NCBI RefSeq assembly: GCF_018320785.1 | Contig: NC_054877.1 | Coordinates: 8,107,030-8,171,029 of the forward strand | Length of the DNA: 64,000 nucleotides | Direction of reading: 5' to 3' | DNA from: Cheilinus undulatus | Lineage: Eukaryota; Chordata; Actinopteri; Labriformes; Labridae | Part shown: positions 44,809 to 56,329 of the stretch, piece by piece | How positions within the stretch are numbered: position 1 is the stretch's first letter | Layout: the number at the start of each line of letters is the position of its first letter | Notes under the pieces: generated by a model | Told to the model about the DNA's origin: nothing | The model's input: only the letters and a program-made list of their open reading frames with translations | The model's database searches: none | Translations under genes and position numbers: made by a program

Positions 44809-47800
44809 CTAAACAGGAGCAGCTCCCCGCTCTGCCGGGTGGTGTTTCTGCTGATGGATCCTCAAATTCTGTTTCCCGGCGAACCGTTTCCCACAGTGCT
44901 CACAGGCAAACGGCCTCTCCCCGGTGTGGACGCTCTGATGCGTCTTTAGGTGTCCAGACTGTGTGAAGCGCTTCCCACACTGAGCGCAGCTGTACGGCCG
45001 CTCTCCTGTGTGGACACGGATGTGCGTCTCTAAGCTTCGAGATGATGAGAAGCACTTCCCGCAGTAACTGCAGACGAAGCGTCTGTCCCTGCAGAATCTG
45101 TTCAACTCCAGAGGATCCAGTCTGGATCCACTGAGATTGAGCACCATGGGGAAGGCTGCAGGGTTCAAGTCTGACACCTTGTCCAGGAGTGATGGCCTGT
45201 GAGCAACAGGTGCCATGCTTGGCAGGCTCTGACTGGTCCAGGAGGAGTTCAGGTCCAGCTCTGTATCATAGTTCATTATAGACGCTCCCTGACTCAGCTC
45301 AGACGTCCCAGGCAGGGAGGCGGGACTTCCTCCTGCTCCAGAGTGGAACGGCCTCCTTGTTTCAGCTGTTGGTACTTCTTCACAGTCAGACTCGGAGGCT
45401 AAGTCTAACACAACACCAGACGAGGTGCTCTCAGCGCCCCCTACAGGACCAGGAGACACTGGGACACTGAGGGACTCTGACGGTCTGTCAATGTTTGGAT
45501 CCCACGGCTTCATGACTGCAGTCGAGATCATCGTCCCTGAGGGGCCTTCTTCACCATCGTCTGCTCCCATTTGCTGCTCCTCAGCTCCTTCAGACACATG
45601 AATAAAACAGCACTGAGTTAAAACATAGAGCCATACTTTATAGTCTCACTTTAATCTTTGTAGCCAACACCTCTGGTAAAAAACACTTCTCTCCAAAGGA
45701 TACCCAGTATGCCTTACTAAATAGATGAGTGTGTATTTCATCAGAATTTTGAGAGAAACAAAAAAGAAAACTAAAGTTGAGTGATGTAAAGTGTATTTGC
45801 AGAGTTGTGGTGATTCGCTAAATCCTTTCCTTTCTCTGGATCTTTGCTGAGGTGTTTCAAAACCTTGATTGGTGTCCACTTGTGGTAAATTCAACTGATT
45901 GGAAATGATTTGCAAAGGCACACACCTCTCTATAGAGTTTACAGCTGGTAATGCATATCTGGGCAAAAACCAAGCCATGGGGTCAAAGGAGCTGCCTGCA
46001 GATCTCAGAGACAGGATTGTTACAAGGCTGCAAAAAAATCTGCTCCACTGCAGGTTCCCAAGAGAAGAGTGACCTTAATTTCTCAAATGGAAGAAGTTTG
46101 TCACAGCCCGGACTCTTCCAAGAGCCTGGCCCAACTGTGCAGTCAGGAGAGGAGGGCCTTAGCAAGAGAAGTGACCAAGAACCTGATGGTCACTCTGACT
46201 GAGCTCCAGAGATCCTGTGTGGAGATGGGACAAAGTTCCAGGACAACCATCACTACAGCCCTCCACTGATGAGGGCTTTAAGGTAGAATGCCTGGATGGA
46301 AGCCTCTCAGTGCAAAACACACAAAGGGCCGCTTGGACTTTGCAAACAAAAAAAAACCCAAAGGACTCTAAGACTGAAGAAAGAGGATTCTCCTGTTTGA
46401 TGAAACCTAGATCGAACAGTTTGGTTTCAATTCTAAAAGTTAAATCTGGAGGAAACCAGGTACCACCCATCACCTGCACAATACTATCGCTACAGTGAAG
46501 CATGTTGGTGGCATCATCATGCTGTGGGGTGTTTTTCAGCAGCTTGGACTGGGAGACTGGTCAGGGTTGAGGGAAGGCTGAATGGAGCCAAGTACAGAGA
46601 TATCCTCAATGAAAACTTACTTACAGCAGTGCTCAGGACCTCAGACTGGGCTGACAACTCTGTGACTGTCCTAGAGAATGGCAGAAAATCCCCCATCTAT
46701 GTATGCAAACTCTATTGTATCATATTCAAAAAGACTTGAGGCTGTAATTGATGCCAAAGGTGCTTTAAGTGAGTATTGAGTAAAGGGCCTGAATACTTGT
46801 CAATGTAATTTATGTATTTTTGTCATTTTTTAGATAAATCTGCAAAAATTTCTGTTTCCACTTTGTCATTATGGGGTACTGAGAGTAGATTAATGAGAGA
46901 AAAAAATGAAGTGAAACTACTGTTGCTTCACGCAGCAACATAAAAGAATAGAAAGAAAGTGAAGGGGGCCCGAATATAGAAGTTGTTCCCATCTATAAGC
47001 TGCAACCAGCATTATAGACGGAAAAAACTGGGAACAAAAGTGCAGCTCATACACCAGCTTTTATAATATTTTGTTGCTATTTTATTCACTCTTGGCTCCT
47101 CATTTTAATTTTAAAAATCCATCCTAATCATGGAGAGTGATTTTATAGGTAAAACACAAATTTGATGCACACTCAGCACGACTATATCTTCAGCACCCTT
47201 TAACGTTTTAGTTTTGGTGAAACATATCTGTCATTTTACTGGCACAGGAGGCTGTCCAACACAATTACAGCTCATATTTATGAGACAAGCTGAAGCTCAT
47301 TTCTCTCACTAGACAAAAAAGAGTGATCGAGTGGGATATGCGTGAGAAAGAATGGGGAAAGAGAGGCCTGAAGCTGTTAAATTTATAATATGTATTGATA
47401 TCCTTTATTGATAATACACAATAATAATGGCATACACGATGATCGTTTTATTATCAGTGCAGTCTCCAGTTCATCATTAAAATACCAATGAACTGAACTA
47501 ACTTTTATCCAACCGCATACAGGCGTCTACCTAGCGAATCAGCTCCTTTGAAATATGTCATAAAACTCACTCATCACAACTTAGACATGGTGATGCTCTG
47601 GGCCTTTGTTTGAAGTAAGTTGGTTTAAGCAGAACTTGATGAATTTTAATTGAAGACCCCTGAGTTAGAGTCTTTGTAGAAGTCAAGTCCCCTCTGGGTT
47701 ATATGAGACAGTGTTTTTGTTTGGAGGCCTGATTAACGAGCGCTCTAAAAGCCTATTTGGCAGATTAGTCAGTCCTGGTCTCGGGGTTATTATCATTACA

Positions 47801-50765
47801 ATCAGAGCATTTTCTCTCTCTTACCTTCCTCTCTGAGAAGCAGTACGTCTGTGGTGTCTTCATCGTTCACCTCCTCCGTTTTAGTTTCTGCCTTAATCAA
47901 AACGATGTCCTGATCACTCAGCTCCTCTGCAGCTGCTGCAGGAGAGTCCTGAAATTAAAAGAAGGTGTAATTTAGACAATTAAGAACATTTTTCTACTTT
48001 CTCAACACTGAAAAGTCCAGACATTAATCTTAGGGAGATTATGTTTTTATTACCAGGGCCCCTCGGCTTTGGAACAGCGTGCCTGCAGAGTAAGACTTGT
48101 CTATTAAATCAACTCTTAAAACCAACATTTATAGCCCTGCTTTTATGCCTTTGTGGTGTCTTTATTGCCTTTTATTGTGTTTTCAGCTTTTATTTTATCT
48201 CTTATTATTCCTTTAATTGCTTGTATTTCATTCCCTCCATTATTTTGTTTTATTGCTATGGACTATTTATTTCTTTCATTGCCATTTTTATTTTTACTGC
48301 TCTTATTTCATCCTGATTTGTTCATTTCCCTTTTTATGACTTGTTCTCTTTAGTCTGCTTCCTCTCTGCCGCATTGTTATATTTTTTTCTTTTGGTTTAA
48401 CTTCATATTGACTGTACCGTGGTGTTACTTCAATGTCTGTGCTGTATCTATTTGTGTTGATTGGTTTCTTTTCTGCCAACTGAGTTTTAGTGACTTGCTT
48501 ATAAGTATACAGTAAAAATAGTCTTATTCCTAGATGGTTTAGGTTTCATTTTCTGTTTCTGACTCATATTTCCACTGATGGTCTCAGCTGTCACTGTTGT
48601 GTGCAGGGTAAACTGGATGTTAATCATAATTAGATCAGCTGTAGCCCAAAATATGCTTTGTAGAACTAATATTTTTCCTGAAAGCCCACTTTAGCCTCAT
48701 AAAAACAAGAAAAAAATGTTAAAGTTAGGTAATTATTCAAAACCCAATCTTAAATAAGAATTATGAGATTAAAAGTCAAAATTTAAAGATAAAAATTTAG
48801 AATAATAAGATTGAAAGTCAAAATTATACAAAAGCATGCAATAATTGAGATAAATATACCCAGGAGAAATAAAGGTATAATTTTGATTTAAGCTACTATT
48901 TCATACATTAAAATATTTCCTCTGAATTTCAATCCGTGTCTAAAAATTCTGATTTTTAAACTCATAATGTGTTTTTTTTTTCATAATCATGACTTATTAT
49001 CTCATAATTTTAACTTTTTATCTCATAATAATTACTTTAACATCTCATAGTAATTATTTTATACTGAATAGTTTTGATTTTTAATCTCATAATTTCAACC
49101 ATCTCTTTCATAACTTAGACCTTTTCTGAGCAAGATTTCATTAATTAAATAATTACCTAACTCTCACATTTTTTTTCTTTTTTAAGTGGCAGAAATGGGC
49201 TTCCATAGATTTATACTTAGTTATTTAGTACAATTTATATTTTTATATTTTACTAATTGATATTATTAACTTTATATTTTAGGCGTTTGTACAACTTGAG
49301 GACAGATTTTCAGGTTCTCTTAAACTGTCCTAAAATGTCTTTCCTAACTACTAAACAAAACATATCAATCAGCTCTAATTCAATCAAAAATTCAAATTAA
49401 ATTAAGTTCAATTTAAAATACATACTGTGTCTTTTTTACTCTTACCTCTTTGCTTGCAGGACTCTGCTCTTTTGGCGCCTCTGACACAGGGACCCACCCG
49501 ATCTTTTTCACATTTGTTTTTGGCGGTTTGGAGACGAGTCCAGCTGTCAGAGCACGATCTGGGTGAAAAACAGAGACAGTCACAACACAACGACCTTTAA
49601 CAGGGGAAAAGAGAGGCCAACATAGGGTATTTGATCCCGTTGTCTCCCAACATTAACATCTATTTTGGGTATATTTGGATATCAAATCCTCAATGCTATT
49701 TGTGGATTCCCCTCAGTGCATGTGTACTGAAAATGATTTAATATCCAAAAGGTCAAACTGCATACAGAGTTGGTCTTGGATACTTATATTCAGACTGGTT
49801 TGGAAGTGTAGATGCTAAATGTACTGGCATGCATTAAAGACTGCAGTGAATGGACAATATCTGCAGCAGTCTGCCAGTAAGCAAAGTGTGGTTTATTTTA
49901 GGGCTGGTCAGTTAATCACAAATGAGATCAAATCACAATATGGCATGCTGCAATTCACATATTGCAGACACTGCAATATAGCTTTAATTCTGATATGTCA
50001 AAATACCACTTTGATACATTCATTTTTTTGCAGCAGAGATTTTATGCACATTATGCAAACATTCAAGTGTCATTTTTTCAGAATGGTTTACAAAAACTTT
50101 CCTTTTTGTGCCTTATATACTTCTTTCTTAATTGAAGCATTTGACATAAAAACAATAATCCCCAATAAATAAAGCAACTGATATCAAATTTGCAATATGA
50201 GCAAAATTAATTTTAATTTGATATCTTTTTATTGTCCTGCCCTGGTATATTCTACCTAAAAAAAGATACTTTTTGTTTTCAGTATTGCCCAGCCTCTACA
50301 AAAACAGATCCGAAAGTGTCCTTTAAAAAAGAGTCGACTCTTGTTTCTGATTTCAATGATCTGATCACGGTTATAAAGGAGAATTCCCATCACTGATACC
50401 AGCGATTAAATGGACTTTGGTTTTGGCGCTCTAAATCAGTTAATGGGTCTAATCACATCCATTAATCTCAGCCACCGTCATAACTGTTGCAGACATGTCT
50501 ATGTGATGCCTAGAAGCCCACCGTTAGTGAAATCCAACGGCCCCCCACCGGTGGTCCCGTCCCCTCGGTGTCCCCGGGCGACGATGGTCTCGATGAGCTC
50601 CAGCTTCCTCCTCAGCGCCTCGTTCTCCTCTTGCCTCCGGCTGATCTCCAGCTGCAGGACGGCGTAGCCTTCATCCACCAGCTCGCAGATCTCTGCCACC
50701 GCCGCTTTGGCCAGCGCCTCCATGATGGACGCCAGCTGGGAGTGAAACGTCCGGTAACTTGTCAT
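44809..50765 (-). CDS. C2H2 zinc-finger protein B (three fingers), four coding exons, 419 aa
   Basis: Minus-strand exons are 50765-50522, 49558-49446, 47948-47825 and 45587-44809. The total is 1,260 nt and all junction phases agree. Residues about 7-65 form the N-terminal domain ([20 protein letters not shown], then [18 protein letters not shown]). Exon 2 encodes a basic stretch ([16 protein letters not shown]). Exon 3 has [17 protein letters not shown], with Ile-Lys138-Ala-Glu as a SUMO-acceptor-like motif. Exon 4 holds [15 protein letters not shown], shared with gene A, and fingers at about 331-353, 359-381 and 387-410 joined by TGERP. It is a predicted nuclear DNA-binding protein. The exon 1 donor (GTGGGC) and exon 4 acceptor (GTGTCTGAAG) are weak but are the only ones that keep frame. 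No lesion was seen. It is the closest paralogue of gene A. Confidence 0.85.
45845..46890 (+). mobile_element. Internally deleted Tc1/mariner relic (family 3)
   Basis: Landmarks in order are TTGATTGGTGTCCACTTGTG, GGCACACACCTCTCTATAG, AAGCCATGGGGTCAAAGGAG, CTCTGACTGAGCTCCAGAG, GTGAAGCATGTTGGTGGCAT, CATGCTGTGGGGTGTTTTTC and GAGTATTGAGTAAAGGGCCT, then CACTTTGTCATTATGGGGTA. The transposase frame is shattered and the segment with the last catalytic acidic residue is missing. It lies in intron 3 of zinc-finger gene B. Confidence 0.85.
46895..47820. other. Intron 3 of gene B, unassigned part
   Basis: No exon or recognised element. Confidence 0.3.
48040..48360 (+). mobile_element. LINE ORF2 C-terminus and 3' UTR fragment
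   Basis: CCTCGGCTTTGGAACAGC and TTAAATCAACTCTTAAAACC read like the common ...LWNSLP...FKSxLKTHL end of fish LINE reverse transcriptases, now out of frame. A T-rich 3' region follows. Confidence 0.5.
48682..49205. mobile_element. Foldback element with ~55-bp inverted ends
   Basis: The left AAGCCCACTTTAG... with GTTAGGTAATTATT is mirrored by AATAATTACCTAAC...AGAAATGGGCTT at the right. The interior has TTATGAGATTAAAAGTCAAA units on the left half and ATCTCATAATTTTAAC units on the right half, the same family as 41690-42490. Confidence 0.75.
49562..50520. other. Intron 1 of zinc-finger gene B
   Basis: AT-rich. No exon or recognised element. Confidence 0.3.
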
Positions 50766-51120
50766 TTCGAGCGGACGTGGAGCGATAACTAACGGGAACT
50801 AACGGCTGAACGTGACTTCAGTGAAGACCAGCTACCACGGTGCGTATGAGGGACTGAAATTAACGTTCAGTTTATTAACCATAACAAACAGTGTGGCATG
50901 AACTACTGGGAAGAACAGCGATGCTCTGGTCGCTGGACCGTTGTTTGTTGTCAGTCGGTTGTCTCCTCCTTGGTGTGTCGTTAAGCCACTTCCGTAAAAC
51001 AACTTTCAAAATAAAATCCCAGCCAGAATGCCGTGGTGCTGCATTTAATTACATCTCTTTAACACCAAACTCTCCGGCATGAAAAGTTTTTCTTTAAGAA
51101 GCACAGTTAAGACAAAATAA

Positions 51121-51305
51121 GGAAGCCCATGACCGCCAATTGAAAACAGAAAAAATATGCAAGTTAGGCAGTTATAGAAATGATTATAATAAATTTGATG
51201 AAAATTCATAATCACGAAATAAAAAATCGAAATTATGATAAAATCCCATAAATACAAACGATCGAAAAATCGAAATGTTGACATAAAAATACAACATTAA
51301 TGATA
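51121..51305. mobile_element. Truncated copy of the foldback family
   Basis: GGAAGCCCATGACCGCCAAT, then AAGTTAGGCAGTTATAG, matches the terminal repeat of the element at 48682. The interior (CACGAAATAAAAAATCGAAA) follows, but the second end is missing. Confidence 0.65.
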
Positions 51306-51886
51306 TGAACCCCTTTTTCGTTGCTCAAGCCATTGTTGTGACTTTCTGCCCCTTTTCCGTGTTTTACCATTTTAAACCAAATTTTGTCCATTTGCCAATT
51401 TTAACAACTTCTATCTGCCACTTTAACCCCTTTTTTGCCCCTTCAAATCGATTTTTGCCACTTTTTTCCCCTTGTAACCCATTTTGCCCCTTTCCTGCCA
51501 CATTTGCCACAGCTCTGCCCATTTAAACCCATAATTTCAGCTTTTACCCTATTTTTGCTGTTATTTTTAGCTATTTCTGCCACTTTTAACCCATTTTTTC
51601 TCATTATTTAATTCTTCCCAAAGTTGTCTCAGTTTCCTCTACTTCATTTTCTTCATAACCTGACGTTTTTGCACAATATGGCTTAGCTATGAAGTCTGAC
51701 ATTTCTTTCCTAACGGTTTAGTTCAGTGTACCCATCCATGTTGTTAACATCACAAAAAAGGGTTTTCTGTTCTAAGAAAAGTGGTTTACATTTTTTAAAA
51801 GCTATATTTTACCACATCATACATAAAAATGTCATTTTTATGTTTTGAAAAGAGTGGCTATCATTCAGTTTAAAACACTGCAGTGG

Positions 51887-53098
51887 GGGGGAGCGCAAAT
51901 GATCGAGTGGTTTAAGGCACCACCCATGTACGTGGGCGGCCTGGGTTCGAATCCAGCCTGCTTCACAGCACTGATCATCAACTGGTGGCCCCATGGCCAA
52001 ATCAGGTCCCCCAAAGCTTCTTATCCGGCCCCCACAAGATCAGTAAATTCAAAAAAGGAAAAAAAAAGAATATTTGTGGTTTTAATGGTTGACTTAAAAT
52101 GTCTGCAGCTGTTAAATCCATCCCAAAAACAAGTTATACTGAATTTCTTTTCAAATGACTTAACATTTGATCTGTTTTTACAAAAAATCACTTATCAGCC
52201 ATTATAAGTAAATATTTTAAAAAATACATCTGTTTTAAAAAATGGGTTAAGACTGGTGGAAAGGCTGCGAAAATGGCCAGATTAAGTGTTGAAAATGGGT
52301 TTGAGAATGGCACAAAGGGAGAAAAAAATGGCAGGAAAAGTGGTAAGAAGAGATTAAATGTGGCAACATGGATAAAGAAGGAAAAAAGGGGCGAAAAAGT
52401 TTTTAAAAATTGGTTAACATGGCAAAATGTTGCAAAAAAGTAATAAAAATGGGTTAAACAGCGGCAAAAATGGATAAAAGTGGCACAAAGGGGATCAAAC
52501 ATGCAGGAATCATGGTTAAAGAGGGGTTGAAGAATGGCAAAGTTTCAAAAATGTTTTAAAAGTGGCAGAAATATAGCAAAAAATAGCCAGGCAGAGAAGT
52601 GAAAATGGGTTGGAGGGGGCAATCTGCAGCAGGGAAGTGGCAAACGGGGCTAAAGAGTGGCAAAAAAATTTAAAGTAACAAAAATGGTCAAAAACTGGTT
52701 AAGAGTGGCAAAAAATGTTGCAGAAATGTCCAAATAAAGAGTGTCTTAAATCAGTTAATATTGGTGCGAAATCACAATTGGGGAGGGCCCATTGTCTGGG
52801 ATTTTGGGGGGCCCAGCCTATTCTGTGGGTAAAATGTTCTGCATTTTGAACTAAAATGCAAATACTAAGACAATCATATGTTAATTACACAAAAGCATTT
52901 ATTTAATTTAGGTGTATTTGAAAGTCCGGCCCCCAGAGCCTCTGTCAAGGCTAAATCTGGCCCTTGTGCAAATGTACTTGATGACCCCTGCTTTACAGCA
53001 TGCCTCTCCCCACTCTATTCCCTGTTTCCGAGTCTATCCACTATTGCTCTATCAAATAAAAGCATGAAAAGACCCAAAAATAAATCTAATAAAAAAAC
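51887..53098 (+). mobile_element. tRNA-derived SINE split by a later insertion
   Basis: The head (51887-51968, GATCGAGTGGTTTAAGGCAC with B-box-like GGGTTCGAATCC) and the tail (52991-53098, CATGCCTCTCCCCACTCTAT to AAATAAAAGCATG) belong to the same family as 2193-2382. Flanks ACACTGCAGTGG (51875-51886) and ACACTACAATGG (53099-53110) form a 12-bp duplication. Roughly 1 kb of other DNA interrupts it. Confidence 0.85.
51969..52990. mobile_element. 1.02-kb hAT-type element inside the SINE
   Basis: The left end CACTGATCATCAACTGG and right end TTGATGACCCCTG (reverse complement CAGGGGTCATCAA) are flanked by CTTCACAG (51961-51968) and CTTTACAG (52991-52998), an 8-bp duplication with one mismatch. The interior 52230-52740 is the repeat-A minisatellite in reverse orientation (GGTTAAAGAGTGGCAAAA-like). 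No transposase. Confidence 0.85.
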
Positions 53099-53262
53099 AC
53101 ACTACAATGGACCTTGACTTTACTGACCTCATTAGGCCCCAGAAAGCTCTCCCCTTTATCCCCCCTTATAGGCATCCTTGGTTGTAGCAATTATATAAGG
53201 CTTTACAAATTCCTCCACACCTTTTAAGAACTACTGGTTTACATACACAACACAGCATGTGT

Positions 53263-54929
53263 CTATTTCAGTCTACACAACTCAGCAGAGGAATCACGAC
53301 AAAAGAACCCCAGTCCAACATGCAGAGGATGAGTGAAAGTGGTCTTGACACCATGGAGGAGAGTCATGGTGTCAGAGATGGCGTAGAAGGACAGAACACC
53401 TGCAATGTGATCCAGGTACACTCCAAACCTGGAGCAGTACCTGAGATACGATTCTTGTAGTCGCCGTACCGAAGGTCGTAACAGTTGTCAATATAATCTA
53501 CTGCCCAAGATTGGTTGTTGTATCCAAACAAGCATTCATGAGACCTCTCTGCTCTGCTGATACTCTTGTATGCGACTGCTACACAGACTCCTTCTCCTCT
53601 TCACTCCACCTCCCAGTGACAACGTCCAGTCAGACTCTCTCTACTCAGGACCTGACGCCATCCAGTGAATCTCTCTGGGTGATGAGGATAAGGCTGTTTT
53701 TCCCTCATAACTATTGCTTCTCTGCTGCCGTTGGTTAATAATAGCCGCGTATGTGCTGTGTTTGGATCCAGTGTGATGAGACCTGAATATTTTAAGAACT
53801 CAGCTCTGATCTTGGGCTCTGGTTGAGACTGTGAAATGTCCACCTTAGGTTGTGTAATTGAGGTGTGTGTCCTTTTCTCCATCAGAACATCCAGAAGCTT
53901 ATTTCTCAGTCTGGACACAGGTGCTGTCAAATCCTTAAAGGACCTTGGAGGATGGATGTCTATTCTTGATGAGCACGGTGCACCAAGTTGTGACAGTGAG
54001 GGGTAATTGTTTAGAAACAGGCAGTGATCCTCTGTGTCTAACAGTGTCTGCAGCTGAGCTTGTTTTGTGGTCAGCTCTGCAATCTCCTGCCCCAGGTTCT
54101 CCTGAAGGTCTATGATTGGAATCACTTCTGCTTCCTGCTGGGATCTAACCTGCTGCCTCACCTCTGAGCGTCTTCTCTCTAAGTGACAGATCAGCTCAGT
54201 AAAGATCTTCTCATTGTGCTCCACTGCTTTATCAGCGGAGCAATTGATAGCGTCCACCTGCTGTTGAAGCAGCTGCAAATCTTCCACTCTGTCCTGGATG
54301 CTCTGCTGGATGTTTTGTTGACTCACCTCCAGCTCTCTCTGCCTCTCAGCCCTTTCTGCTGCAGCCGGGACAGTGTTGTGGCCTCTGTGTTGGTCCATAG
54401 AGCAGAGAAAACATACGGGCCGCTGATCAGTACGACAGAACATCTTCATCACCTCATCATGACGAGAGCAGACGTTCTCCTGCAGATTCTTGCAGGGCTC
54501 CACCAGCTTGTGCTTCTTAAAGGCAGGTGATTCAAAATGAGGCCGAAGATGTTTTTGACAATAAGAAGCTCGACACTGCAGACAGGATTTGCAGGCTTTG
54601 AGTTTCCTCCCCTCGCAGACGTCACAGGCCACATCTTAGAGTCCAACATAGCAGTGATCGGCAGGAGCAGCTTGGAGTCCAGTCTGCTTCAGCTCCTCCA
54701 CTAAGTCTGCTAACATAGTGTTTTTCTTTAAGACAGGCCTTGGTATAAAGATCTGTCTGCACTGTGGGCAGCTGTAGATGTTCCTATCATCCCGTAAATC
54801 CCAGTAGCGTTTAATACACCGCATGCAGAAGCTGTGTCCACAGGGAACAGAGACTGGATCTTGCAGTAGATCCAGACAGATGGAGCAGCATAATTTCCTT
54901 CGGTCCATCTGACTTCCTCTCTGAGTCAT
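53263..54929 (-). pseudogene. TRIM (bloodthirsty/TRIM25-like) E3 ligase gene, disabled
   Basis: Read on the minus strand from ATG at 54929 the order is: RING ([20 protein letters not shown], then CPQCRQIF), B-box 1 (ACDVCEGRKLKACKSC), B-box 2 (ENVCSRHDEVMKMFCRTDQR, then CSMDQHRGH), a long coiled coil (about ERAERQRELEVSQQNIQQ onward), then PRY (ITLDPNTAHTRLLLTNGSRE) and SPRY (LTGRCHWEVE). Three lesions are visible: an in-frame TAA between RING and B-box 1 (54636-54638), an in-frame TGA in the SPRY after CHWEVE (53601-53603), and a frameshift further on before GVYLDHIAGVLSFYAISD. The family C-terminus (SAELCRLK, stop at 53263) is still recognisable. It is single-exon. Intact relatives are ubiquitin ligases of fish innate immunity. 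Confidence 0.9.
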
Positions 54930-54934
54930 TATGG

Positions 54935-55340
54935 CCCAACAGTTCCTCTTTCTCTGGACAGAGACAGTAGCCTGGGCCTGATGGGCAGCTGTCAGCTCTT
55001 GTTGATATACTGCAAATGACTTTGTGTACGCTCCAACATACAGCGATATGTTTACCAGAAATATGATTACCACGCCCATTTAACCACACCAACCTTTGAC
55101 AGTAAGGAAGAGAGAAATATTTAGATCGGGTGTAGCGTGACAATTAATAAAGGAGTTTTCAGGTTTTACTTTGTTCCACAGAGAAGCTTTATAAGAATCA
55201 GAGGATGTCTTATGTAACAAGGTTGCATTTATCGTTGAAGCTCAGCTTTAGCAGTAACAATTTATTATAAAGAAACACAACATTTCCTCTATATTCAATG
55301 CAGCCTTTTGTCCATGAGCTTTGCATAAAACCCTGAAATG
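54935..55340. other. Flank of the TRIM pseudogene
   Basis: Nothing recognised. The open frame continues upstream of the chosen ATG (to 55079) but without TRIM similarity. Confidence 0.3.
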
Positions 55341-55344
55341 ACAA

Positions 55345-56045
55345 CAATATGGACAAACACAATTCCAAAAAAAAACTGGGGTACTGCTAAATGTAAATAA
55401 AAACAGGATGCAATGATTTTCAAATCTCATAAACTCATAAAACAACATATCAGATGGCATTTTAACATTTAATGAAAACTGTTAGTTCATTTTGACCTTT
55501 ATGGCAGCAACACATCTCAAAAAAGTAGGGACAGGGTAATAAAAGGCTGGAAAAGTAAGTGGCACTTATTAAAAAAAAACAGCTGGGGAGCATTTTCCAA
55601 CTAATTGGGGTAATTAGCAGTAATATGACTGGGTATAAAAGAAGAATTTTAGAGCAGCAGAGTCTCAGAAGTGAGGATGGCCAGAGGTTCGCCAATCTGC
55701 GAAAAAAGTATATCCAAAATTGTGGAGCAATTTCAGAAAAATGTTCCTCTATGTAAAATTGCAAAGACTTTAAATATCCTACATTTACAGAATACAATAT
55801 CATCAAAAGATTTAGAGAATCTGGAGAACTCTCTGTGAGCAAGGGTCAAAACCAAAGGTCTATATTTCATGCCCGTGATCTTTGGGTCTACAGGTAGCAC
55901 TGAATTAAAACCAGGTATGATTCTGTACTGGGAATCACTGCATGGGCTCAGGAACCATCCAGAAATCATTGCTAACACAATTGGCCATACCATCCACGAA
56001 TGCAAGTTAAAGCTATATCATGCAGAAAGAAGCCATATAGAGGGT
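55345..56045 (+). mobile_element. 5' half of a Tc1/mariner element (family 4)
   Basis: AATTCCAAAAAAAAACTGGG, AGGATGCAATGATTTTCAAA and CAACACATCTCAAAAAAGTA form the terminal region. The transposase start reads RGSPICEKLRKK-like, then broken KIAKTLNILHLQNTISS and ARDLWVYR. The catalytic part is missing at the 3' side. Confidence 0.75.
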
Positions 56046-56059
56046 AAATAGGCAAGACC

Positions 56060-56320
56060 AAGCAATCAAGGCTGCAGAAACCTTGAGGGTTAGCTGGCCA
56101 TCAATCATGACACCCAGATTTCAGGCAGACTTAGTGGGCATAAATTTATTTGATCCAAGCTAGATCTGTGGTTGAATTGTGGGACTGGCTGGAATAATAA
56201 TAAACTCAGCCTTGGATAGGTTTAGCTGAAGGTGATGTTTCCTCATCCATTTAGAAATATCGGCAAGGCAGGATGAGATGAGATCTGAGCTGAGACAGTT
56301 GTGCTATCTGTTAGAAAGGA
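56060..56320 (-). mobile_element. LINE reverse-transcriptase fragment
   Basis: On the minus strand it reads ISKWMRKHHLQLNLSKAEFI, then IPASPTIQPQI, a stop, KFMPTKSA, a stop, NLGVMIDGQLTLK. This is the typical ...LNxSKTEhhhh...ARNLGVhhDxxL... segment of L2/jockey-like ORF2. Two stops are present. Confidence 0.75.
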
Positions 56321-56329
56321 GTGCACTGA

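Larger units (their letters stand above)
51310..53230. repeat. Composite repeat A, copy 3, split by a SINE
   Basis: The TTTTTGCCACTTT array (51340-51600), GTCTCAGTTTCCTCTACTTC and GCACAATATGGCTTAGCTAT are followed, after the nested SINE, by GGACCTTGACTTTACTGACC and CCCAGAAAGCTCTCCCC (53110-53160). Copies 1 and 2 have the same order. Confidence 0.65.

Noticed and set aside
48041-48353. 91- and 66-codon hydrophobic plus-strand frames (membrane-protein-like)
   Set aside because: The hydrophobicity comes from a T-rich LINE 3' region; no start context or homologous exon.
49408-49590. 60-codon minus-strand frame across the second exon of zinc-finger gene B
   Set aside because: It uses the wrong frame. 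The phase required by exons 1 and 3 reads [16 protein letters not shown] instead.
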